This document shows, piece by piece, positions 1-5,880 of a stretch of DNA of 8,781 nt (the first letter of the stretch is position 1; each line of letters begins with the position of its first letter). Both the position numbers and the translations under genes were made by a program. Location of the stretch: assembly GCA_030765325.1 (NCBI GenBank), contig JAVCCT010000007.1, positions 1 to 8,781 on the forward strand. Reading direction: 5' to 3'. The notes beneath the pieces were generated by a model. It worked only from the letters and a program-made list of their open reading frames with translations, searched no databases and had not been told where the DNA came from. The DNA is from Candidatus Stygibacter frigidus. Lineage in GTDB: Bacteria > Cloacimonadota > Cloacimonadia > Cloacimonadales > TCS61.

Positions 1-1270
1 CAAAATAAGTAGGTTCTTTAACTAAGCCGGTAATTTCACCGTTTACAATTTTCCAGCCAATTTCTGTAGTGAACTGGAAATTATTGCGGTTATCATCAAT
101 ACTCCAGGTTTTGGTGTTATCCACGAGATATCCATGTTCAGTGTTAGCGATGAGGTCTTTGAGTGATCCTTTACCAGGTGCCAGACAGAAATTAGTCATT
201 CTTACCAGCGGAATATCATCAGCGAAGCTTGCTACCATATTTGAAGAAGGTTGAAGGTTCAAAAGTGGAGCAATTTCACGTGAAGTCTGCTGGTCAACCA
301 GAATACCATCTTTGATTATGTCACAGCGTCTGGCGGGTATACCTTCATCATCTACTGGATGATAGCCCATTCCACGCTTATCTGTGCTGTCAGAATATAT
401 ATTTACTATAGGAGATCCATATTGGAAAGTTCCCAGCATCTTAGGTTTGATAAATGTTTTCCCGGCATAAGAGATTTCTTTTCCGAAGATACGGTCAGCT
501 TCCGTGGCATGTCCCACTGATTCATGGAGCTGCAGTGCCAGATGTCCACCACCGATGATGATGTCAGCGCGTTCTTCTTCAATGCGGGGAGCGTCCAGCA
601 ATTGGATGGCTTCTTCTATAATGATATCAGTATTTTTTTCCATCTCAAGATTACGTAATACTTCAAATCCACCCCGACGACCATTCATGTGTCCCGGGAA
701 AGTACGGCACATGGTTTCTTTGCCATTGGAAGCAAGCACATACATGGTTGGCAGAGTATCATAAACCAGGGTGTCCACAAAAGTTCCTTCAGTATTGGCA
801 TAAACCTTGTACTGACGATAGAAAGACACATAGGTATAAGAAAAGACGATTTTCTCATTTACCGTAAGTTTTCTGGCAATACTTTCCATCAGGTTGAGCT
901 TGGTTTGATCATCCATCAGGAAGGGGTCTTCTTCTGGTTGGAAGATATAGCTCGCCTGCACTCCTTTAGAAGGAGTATATTTGATCTTCTGGTTCCGGAA
1001 TTTTGCTCCGAGCCTGGCGTTTGTAACTGCCAGTTTAATAGTTTTATCTATCTCTCCAGTATTCAAAATATCAGTTCCGGCAAAACCCCAGCAACCATCA
1101 ATAAGCACACGCACACCAATAGCCTGAGCGTCCATTGCCCTGCCATAATGCTTCAAACTGCCTTTCTGAAAAAAGATGGTTTCATTGTCAGTCGATGTAT
1201 AGCGAACGTCAGCGAATGTAACGCCCATTGCCTTTGTTTTGTTAAGTATATCATTTACTAATTTTTTCAT
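1..1270 (-). CDS. tldD: TldD-family metallopeptidase, catalytic subunit (3' end cut off by window)
   Basis: This is the catalytic half of the TldD/TldE peptidase, a cytoplasmic heterodimeric metalloprotease. In E. coli it trims unfolded peptides, including the microcin B17 precursor and the CcdA antitoxin. I read 423 uninterrupted codons from the ATG at 1270 to the window edge; family members are usually about 450-480 residues, so a short C-terminus is missing. The metal motif HESVGH (HExxxH) is at residues 249-254, preceded by GGGHLALQL and followed by ATEADR. A typical TldD signature, DDEGIPARR, is at 307-315, and the last residues seen (WKIVNGEITGLVKEPTYF) match the usual C-terminal region. 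A further cysteine metal ligand described in E. coli TldD would lie beyond the edge. The start is set by a strong AGGAGGGAGGA SD that begins inside the tldE stop codon; the gap to tldE is 14 nt. It is the last visible gene of the TetR-tldE-tldD operon. Confidence 0.93.
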   Translation of the reverse strand, partial: MKKLVNDILNKTKAMGVTFADVRYTSTDNETIFFQKGSLKHYGRAMDAQAIGVRVLIDGCWGFAGTDILNTGEIDKTIKLAVTNARLGAKFRNQKIKYTPSKGVQASYIFQPEEDPFLMDDQTKLNLMESIARKLTVNEKIVFSYTYVSFYRQYKVYANTEGTFVDTLVYDTLPTMYVLASNGKETMCRTFPGHMNGRRGGFEVLRNLEMEKNTDIIIEEAIQLLDAPRIEEERADIIIGGGHLALQLHESVGHATEADRIFGKEISYAGKTFIKPKMLGTFQYGSPIVNIYSDSTDKRGMGYHPVDDEGIPARRCDIIKDGILVDQQTSREIAPLLNLQPSSNMVASFADDIPLVRMTNFCLAPGKGSLKDLIANTEHGYLVDNTKTWSIDDNRNNFQFTTEIGWKIVNGEITGLVKEPTYF

Positions 1271-1284
1271 AAATTCCTCCCTCC

Positions 1285-2616
1285 TTAGATGGTGCCGGTT
1301 GACGATGTGATGTTAAATGAACTGATTGTCACATGCGGCATGCGATAGCTATCTATTCCAAAATGTCCATAATTCTGAGAAAATGGAATTGTGACCGCTT
1401 TATTTTCTATCTCAGTAATATTTTCCACGATGCGGGTGATTTTCTCTGTGAAACGGAGATTATTGATCACCTTGGTGATCTTGCCATCCTCGATGAGGAA
1501 TGTCCCGTCACGGGTGAGTCCAGTAACTGAAGTTTCTTTGGGATTAATAAAATTCATGTAATGCAAAGAAGAAACATAAATTCCTTTCTTAATGCCGGCT
1601 ATCATTTCAGCGAGAGTTTTATCTCCAGTTTCCATAATGAGGGCAGACGCTTCGGAGCCGGTTTCTTTCATTTTTAGCTTATGAGCATAATAATTACTGA
1701 CCATGAAATTACGGAATACACCATTTTCAATGATCTTAAGATTTTCATAAGGATGCCCGGAATGCGTGTAATCAAACTGCATCATATCAGGATGCTGCGG
1801 ATTATCGGTAATGGTGACATTCTCAGGGAATAGCTTCTGATCAAGCTTGCCTTCAAAAAAGCTGTTTTTACTATCCAGGCTTTGGGCAGAAACACTGTTC
1901 ATCAAATACATGAAATATTCTGCAATACAGCGGGGTGCAAGAACCACAGGGTATTTACCAGGTTCCAGATCCACAATTTCATTATTTCCAGCTTCAGCCT
2001 TTTTCACCAGGCTGTCACGGAAATCAGGCAGATCAAAACTCTTAAAGTTCTCTCCACCAAATGTCTCCAGCACAGTAACTTCTGTTTTCTGGTTTACAGC
2101 CTTCACTTCCAGGGCAATAGGTGAATTCATTTCATGCTTATCCACGCCATTGCTGTTTACTATATAAAGATCATTGTAATTGCAGATAAAAGTACCATAG
2201 ATTTTATAATCAAAAGATGCCACTGCCTTGGAAAGCTGTTGCAGGATTTCGATCTTTTTCTCCAGACCCACTATCTCCCTGTTATCTGATTTTGGTTTTT
2301 CGGCAGTCTTGGTGATATTAGCCTCGATGTCTACATAGTCAGGATCTTCAGGCAGATCATCAATAAATTTTACCACTTCATTGATCTTTTCACGCAATGC
2401 TTCTTCAGTGGGATTATCAAGGGAAAAGTCATAAGACCTTTTGCCCTTGTGAACTGTGGCGCTTAGAGCCAGTGAGCTTTTGGAAATATTATAATTGGTT
2501 TGACTCTGATAAAATCTCAAAAAGTCTGTATGCCATTTTCTCAGATGGAATTCAAACTTGAGATCAGTGAATTCTTTGCAGATATTCACCAGCTTTTCTT
2601 TAAATTTTAAGATCAT
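1285..2616 (-). CDS. tldE: TldE/PmbA-family subunit of the TldD/TldE peptidase
   Basis: This 443-residue protein is the non-catalytic partner of TldD, about the usual length for TldE/PmbA. It has no HExxxH motif, as expected for this subunit. Family features include the GKYPVVLAPRCIAEYFMYL segment (about residues 220-238), the region FDYTHSGHPYENLKIIENGV (281-300), and the well-conserved stretch from KGIYVSSLHY through TSVTGLTRDG and FLIEDGKI (about 344-380), followed by a C-terminal MPHVTISSFNI. The N-terminal ~190 residues correspond to the alpha/beta domain of the family. The start codon lies 2 nt after the TetR stop. Its SD (GAGGAG, 2622-2627) is embedded in the last codons of the TetR gene, which points to translational coupling. 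The placement directly before tldD fits heterodimer assembly. Family assignment is from remembered motifs; the substrate is unknown. Confidence 0.92.
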   Translation of the reverse strand: MILKFKEKLVNICKEFTDLKFEFHLRKWHTDFLRFYQSQTNYNISKSSLALSATVHKGKRSYDFSLDNPTEEALREKINEVVKFIDDLPEDPDYVDIEANITKTAEKPKSDNREIVGLEKKIEILQQLSKAVASFDYKIYGTFICNYNDLYIVNSNGVDKHEMNSPIALEVKAVNQKTEVTVLETFGGENFKSFDLPDFRDSLVKKAEAGNNEIVDLEPGKYPVVLAPRCIAEYFMYLMNSVSAQSLDSKNSFFEGKLDQKLFPENVTITDNPQHPDMMQFDYTHSGHPYENLKIIENGVFRNFMVSNYYAHKLKMKETGSEASALIMETGDKTLAEMIAGIKKGIYVSSLHYMNFINPKETSVTGLTRDGTFLIEDGKITKVINNLRFTEKITRIVENITEIENKAVTIPFSQNYGHFGIDSYRMPHVTISSFNITSSTGTI

Positions 2617-2618
2617 AT

Positions 2619-3362
2619 TTACTCCTCAATTTCTTCTGCTTCTGGCAGATATTTGAATTTTACAATTTTTTGGGACTGAGTGGTAATGCCACGGAGATAA
2701 AAATTCAGAAAATAATGAAAATATTCCTGAGCAAATCTCTTTTTCTCAGCTTCTGTTTTTTGTTCCTTATTGCTCCAGATGGCATTGTGGGTGATAGCTC
2801 TCAGGCAGTGGATAAACTGACTGTAAACGATCTCAGGCTGAATATCAGGATTGATGCTGCCATCTTCGATACCTCGCTTAAAAGCTTCCAGGTGCTTGAT
2901 ATTTGCTTCTTTATTGATATTGATGAATTTATTGACTACTTCTTTTTCTACTTTGTGATATTCAATACCACGATAATCAAAATATTGAACCAGGAGCAGC
3001 ATTTGAGGATTTTCTTCAAAAAACTCAAAATATGCTGTTCCCAGTGCCTTGATCTTATCTAATCCGGTTTCGGCATTATCCATCGCTTCTTCGATGACTA
3101 TGCGGCGCTTTTCTAATCCACGGCAATAAACCTCTAAATATAATTCACCCTTGCCAGTAATATAAGAATACAGCGTCTTCTTGGTGTAATCCGCTGCTCG
3201 GGCTATATCACCGAGTGTAACATTCTCATACCCCCGCTCATAAAAAAGCTGCTCCGATACATCTATTATCAGCTCTCTACGCAACTGATATTCACGCTCT
3301 TTTCGATTCACTATCATAGTCACAAATGCTCTTGTGCTACGAAACCTGATGTCTTCCGACAT
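2619..3362 (-). CDS. TetR/AcrR-family transcriptional regulator
   Basis: This is a predicted DNA-binding repressor of 247 residues. The TetR N-terminal domain is clear: RRELIIDVSEQLFYERGYENVTL leads into the helix-turn-helix, with VTLGDIARAADYTKKTLYSY at about residues 48-67 and GKGELYLEV after it. The helical C-terminal ligand domain (about 80-225) is not assignable to a ligand class. The start is uncertain. The ATG at 3362 has no good SD and lies inside a perfect hairpin (3346-3365). The internal ATG at 3317 (residue 16) would give MIVNRKEREYQLRR, which matches the normal TetR N-terminus better. The only strong SD upstream (3421-3427) drives a 25-codon ORF in another frame. The gene ends 2 nt before tldE and is first in a TetR-tldE-tldD operon, so autoregulation and control of tldED are the likely role. 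A 17-bp dyad over the promoter is the candidate operator. Confidence 0.88.
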   Translation of the reverse strand: MSEDIRFRSTRAFVTMIVNRKEREYQLRRELIIDVSEQLFYERGYENVTLGDIARAADYTKKTLYSYITGKGELYLEVYCRGLEKRRIVIEEAMDNAETGLDKIKALGTAYFEFFEENPQMLLLVQYFDYRGIEYHKVEKEVVNKFININKEANIKHLEAFKRGIEDGSINPDIQPEIVYSQFIHCLRAITHNAIWSNKEQKTEAEKKRFAQEYFHYFLNFYLRGITTQSQKIVKFKYLPEAEEIEE

Positions 3363-3414
3363 CAGTATATCTGGTTCGTCTCTCGTTCCAGGTCTGTGTG
3401 AAATTCTTAGTCAT
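3337..3414 (-). CDS. Possible 25-codon leader peptide upstream of and overlapping the TetR gene
   Basis: A short ORF begins with ATG at 3414, preceded by a near-ideal SD (AAGGAGG, 6 nt spacing). It encodes 25 residues that begin MTKNFTQTWNERR and end DVGRHQVS, stopping at TAG (3337-3339). It is hydrophilic and basic, with no signal peptide or membrane segment. It overlaps the annotated TetR start by 26 nt in a different reading frame (+1 relative to the leader) and ends 20 nt before the alternative TetR start at 3317. I see three readings: a leader whose translation opens the hairpin over the TetR start, a real small protein, or the true TetR N-terminus displaced by a frameshift or sequencing error. 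The SD is solid; the function is inference. Confidence 0.45.
   Translation of the reverse strand: MTKNFTQTWNERRTRYTDVGRHQVS
3346..3365 (-). promoter_or_regulatory. Perfect 8-bp hairpin with GGAA tetraloop covering the first TetR ATG
   Basis: On the minus strand CTGATGTC and GACATCAG are exact reverse complements separated by GGAA, a GNRA-type tetraloop. The ATG at 3362-3360 lies inside the 5' arm, so in mRNA it would be base-paired. The element also lies inside the leader ORF, whose translation would melt it. As DNA it is equally a 20-bp dyad that could bind a dimeric regulator. The symmetry is seen directly; the RNA role is inference. Confidence 0.6.
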
Positions 3415-3420
3415 CACAAT

Positions 3421-3427
3421 CCTCCTT
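3421..3427 (-). promoter_or_regulatory. Strong Shine-Dalgarno site for the leader ORF
   Basis: On the minus strand this reads AAGGAGG and sits 6 nt before the ATG at 3414. It is the best ribosome-binding site between the promoter and the TetR coding region. It serves the short leader ORF rather than either TetR start, which is what makes the TetR start ambiguous. Confidence 0.8.
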
Positions 3428-3454
3428 ACAAATTTAACAATGCAACCACATCTA

Positions 3455-3471
3455 TTACACTCATGGTGTAA
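3455..3471. promoter_or_regulatory. 17-bp dyad, candidate TetR operator
   Basis: The plus strand reads TTACACTCATGGTGTAA: 6-bp perfect inverted arms (TTACAC and GTGTAA) around a 5-bp centre. It overlaps the last two bases of the proposed -10 box and extends over the expected transcription start. That is the standard place for an autorepressing TetR-family protein to block its own promoter. The size fits a TetR-type dimer. No second copy was noticed ahead of the transporter genes. Confidence 0.55.
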
Positions 3472-3498
3472 ATTACTAAAACACCGTTTTCTTGTCAA
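3470..3498 (-). promoter_or_regulatory. Candidate sigma70-type promoter for the TetR-tldE-tldD operon
   Basis: Minus strand: a perfect -35 TTGACA (3498-3493), then a 17-nt spacer, then TAATTT (3475-3470) as a weak -10, matching the consensus at only three of six positions. Transcription would start near 3463, about 50 nt before the leader ORF. The overlap with the 17-bp dyad supports this being a regulated promoter. Confidence 0.45.
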
Positions 3499-3513
3499 AT
3501 CTATTTTTTGGAG

Positions 3514-3558
3514 GCAGTCAACATGGTTAACATTGTTCACTATGTTAACCATGTTCAC
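3514..3558. repeat. Five tandem 9-bp repeats forming a 36-bp perfect palindrome
   Basis: Reading the minus strand from 3558, the units are GTGAACATG, GTTAACATA, GTGAACAAT, GTTAACCAT and the degenerate GTTGACTGC. The same stretch contains a perfect inverted repeat: AACATGGTTAACAT (3520-3533) and ATGTTAACCATGTT (3542-3555), with an 8-bp centre. It lies between the stop of the long permease (3577) and the TetR promoter, starting about 16 bp upstream of the -35. No T-tract follows either arm and the stem is AT-rich, so a rho-independent terminator is unlikely. A multi-site operator or an mRNA 3'-end stabilising stem are the better guesses. Confidence 0.6.
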
Positions 3559-3576
3559 AAGAATCATATAAAATAC

Positions 3577-5868
3577 CTATTTCTCAGTAGGAACCACAAT
3601 CCCCCTGATAATAATATTCTGGAAAAAAACGAATACAGCAAAGGTCGGAATGGAGGCAACCACCAGGGCAGCAAAACCCACTCCGGCACTTGTGCGCTGC
3701 ATCATCTGATAGATATTCACCATCATTGTCCACATAGATTTATCCTGGCAGACAATAAAGGCAAACATAAAATTGCGGTAAGCAGCATTAAAGGCACTCA
3801 GTGCTATCACAGCCATAATAGGCTTAGAGAGGCTCATGGCAATACGCCAGAAAATCGTCCATTCACTGGCACCATCTAAAGTAGCAGATTCAAAAAGTTC
3901 TTTGGGTAGTGAATCAAAGAATCCTTTTAATAAAAATATGAAATATCCATCTGCCAGTCCGGGCAGGATCAGTGCCCAGAAGGTGTTGAGCATCCCGAAT
4001 TTTTTCATGATAAGGAAGTTGGGAATTCCCATCACCATTGCCGGAAATGCCATTGTGAGCATTAATACCAGGATGATCTTATAAGTAGCAGGCAGTTTAT
4101 ATCTGCTCATGGCATAGGCTGCCAGAGGGTTTACCACAAGTGCAGAGATGATCGCCAGCAGGCAGTAGATAATAGTATTCATCATAGCTCTACCATTATA
4201 AAGCATTTCGTCCAGCACCATCACATAATTACGTTTGGTAAATTCCCAGAAGATACTTGTTTTGTGCTCTTTAAAAATAGAATAGTCTATCTGATAATGA
4301 TCTACGGGCACTTCGCTGAAATCCTGCCAACTCAAATGCCATGCCTGGTTCAAAAGCCTCACATGACCATATTTATTGGTTAGATAACTCAGCCATCTGC
4401 CGTCTTCATCAGCAGTCAATTCCAGAAAACGGTTAGAGGCATAATTACGCACAAAACTAAGCCAGTCCCTTTGATAATTAGCGTTTTCCGGCATCTTGCG
4501 TGGTGGATAGATGAATATTTCCTGCTCATAATCCGTATTATAATCGGCATTGAAGCTTGCCAGATCAAGTGAACCTTCTTTGCCGGGATGCAGTTCTCTC
4601 ATAAAAGTCAAGAATTGCTGCTGACTCAAGGGTTTCAGTCTGATAGACCGCGGATCAGCTTCCTGGCGCACAAACCAGCTCCAGTCAGATTCCTTTGCCA
4701 GATTGAATTTCGGATTGGTCAAAGGCAGCTTGATTTCCTTAAATTCATTATATCCCCGCTCAAAGGCAGTATTCAAATCATCTATATTGCCATATTTTTT
4801 TGCCAGCCATCTGCGGTAATCGAGCTCAACTGAAGTGACTTTCAGCCATTGTGGCAGGGCAATATTTTCAATGAAAAATGTATAATCAACCGGTAATGCT
4901 CCACTGCGTGGTAATTCTGTGAGTATGGTGATAGTATTGAACTGCGGATAATCTGTTTTCCAGGTTTTATTCAATAGATTGATATCATCATATTTTTCTT
5001 GAGCGTAGTTTTGCCAGGCATCCAATGCTTCAGGAAACAACTGAATATGATGGATATTCAGACGCTGCTTCACATAATTGATCCAGAAGGGCTGCAGAGC
5101 ACCATCCGGCATGGTCTCTGCCAGCTTGATCTCTTCCCAGTTCACAAAATTGGTCTGTAAACTGTCATTCATCAACCTCATCTCATTCTTAAAAAGCGGA
5201 CGCAATTCAGAATTAATGAAATTACCATCCAGACTTATATATTCCCTTTGCCAAAGCGGCAAATCATGCCTGAAAGCGCTGTATTCTATCAGAAAGCCAG
5301 TATAATCACCGTTAAAGTTTCTGCCAGTTATTCCGGTTTCTTCCAGGCGCACCTCATCCCAATTGAGCGTAGAAGTTTCATAGAGCTCATTCATGCGGTC
5401 AAGACTTCCTCCGGTTTTCTTCTTCATATAATTACGGAATTTCCGCTCATTACGCGGATATATTCCTCTACCATACTGCTCAGAGATGTAATAATCAAAA
5501 ATATTGTGCTTCTGATGATTCTTATTCAGAAACTCAAACCAGTCGTCATGAACTTGCGGTATCAATTTTGCTGGAGGGTCAAGCAGCGTGAAACTGAGAG
5601 CACGATTTTTATATTGTTCCGCCATCCTGTCACCCAGTTCATTCATTCTAACTTCAATGTATTTGCGATACAGCATCTCATCATCAAAAAAGAACTGCGG
5701 ATAAACCGAGAAAGTCTGGGCATCCACGTTGCTTTTGAATGAGGCAGATATCATCACCATAAATGGATAGATCATTGTGACAGCTCCCAGCAGCAGCACG
5801 ATATGTATTGTCAGGCTCAAGGCTCTTACTTTTAGCGTTTTACGTCCCACTTTTCCTATAATTGGCAT
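3577..5868 (-). CDS. MalG-type (CUT1) ABC sugar permease with ~500-residue periplasmic repeat insert
   Basis: This is the second inner-membrane permease subunit of a carbohydrate ABC importer; MalG-like proteins are normally about 280 residues, this one has 763. Helix 1 (about 17-42) leads to the usual SASFKS turn. The other core helices follow at about 560-585, 597-620, 626-648, 685-706 and 729-752. The ATPase-contacting EAA loop is at 657-683: ESATLDGAS, then IFWRIAMSLSKP, with the conserved Gly at 666. Residues about 52-548 are an insert in the first periplasmic loop. It carries six degenerate modules of the form W-x-x-Y-L-x-x-K-Y-G-x-I-x-x-L-N-x-x-W, then an aromatic and EI(x)LP, near 142-177, 221-251, 281-315, 349-382, 417-456 and 489-523. 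These resemble a short segment of GH42 beta-galactosidases from memory; no catalytic site was identified. It starts 12 nt after the fusion gene with SD AAAGGA, so the two are co-translated. Confidence 0.9.
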   Translation of the reverse strand: MPIIGKVGRKTLKVRALSLTIHIVLLLGAVTMIYPFMVMISASFKSNVDAQTFSVYPQFFFDDEMLYRKYIEVRMNELGDRMAEQYKNRALSFTLLDPPAKLIPQVHDDWFEFLNKNHQKHNIFDYYISEQYGRGIYPRNERKFRNYMKKKTGGSLDRMNELYETSTLNWDEVRLEETGITGRNFNGDYTGFLIEYSAFRHDLPLWQREYISLDGNFINSELRPLFKNEMRLMNDSLQTNFVNWEEIKLAETMPDGALQPFWINYVKQRLNIHHIQLFPEALDAWQNYAQEKYDDINLLNKTWKTDYPQFNTITILTELPRSGALPVDYTFFIENIALPQWLKVTSVELDYRRWLAKKYGNIDDLNTAFERGYNEFKEIKLPLTNPKFNLAKESDWSWFVRQEADPRSIRLKPLSQQQFLTFMRELHPGKEGSLDLASFNADYNTDYEQEIFIYPPRKMPENANYQRDWLSFVRNYASNRFLELTADEDGRWLSYLTNKYGHVRLLNQAWHLSWQDFSEVPVDHYQIDYSIFKEHKTSIFWEFTKRNYVMVLDEMLYNGRAMMNTIIYCLLAIISALVVNPLAAYAMSRYKLPATYKIILVLMLTMAFPAMVMGIPNFLIMKKFGMLNTFWALILPGLADGYFIFLLKGFFDSLPKELFESATLDGASEWTIFWRIAMSLSKPIMAVIALSAFNAAYRNFMFAFIVCQDKSMWTMMVNIYQMMQRTSAGVGFAALVVASIPTFAVFVFFQNIIIRGIVVPTEK
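4300..5445 (-). repeat. Six-copy protein-level repeat array inside the long permease
   Basis: The encoded residues 142-523 contain six diverged modules spaced roughly 60-80 residues apart. The clearest copies are LDYRRWLAKKYGNIDDLN (349-366), ALDAWQNYAQEKYDDINLLN (281-300) and DGRWLSYLTNKYGHVRLLN (489-507). Each is followed 8-15 residues later by an aromatic plus E-I/V-x-L/P strand-like ending such as FKEIKLP, NWEEIKLAE, NWDEVRLEE or FSEVPVD. Copies 1, 2 and 5 are more degenerate. Between modules there is often an acidic/aromatic D(Y/W)xxF(L/I/V) segment (residues 189-193, 328-333, 395-400, 468-473, 528-532). Divergence is high at the protein level, indicating an old duplication. Confidence 0.65.
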
Positions 5869-5880
5869 TCCTATATCCTT

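Noticed and set aside
689..1261. Long plus-strand open frame (190 codons) opposite tldD
   Set aside because: It is the antisense shadow of a well-supported TldD gene; no SD and no recognisable protein features.
3514..3558. Rho-independent terminator of the importer operon
   Set aside because: The stem is AT-rich and no run of T follows on either strand.
3337..3567. Extended version of the leader ORF starting at 3567 (repeating V-N-x pattern)
   Set aside because: The first part simply translates the 9-bp repeats and would be upstream of the promoter; only the portion from the SD-backed ATG at 3414 is credible.
3508..3879. Plus-strand frame with GGAGG before an ATG at 3523
   Set aside because: The start falls within the palindromic repeat and the rest is antisense to the conserved C-terminus of the long permease; the product is His/Asn-rich and unlike a real protein.
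4201..5686. Flanking duplication of DEMLY at both ends of the permease insert (residues 63-67 and 553-557) as a trace of insertion
   Set aside because: The two copies use different codons at four of five positions and the match is only five residues, so coincidence is likely.
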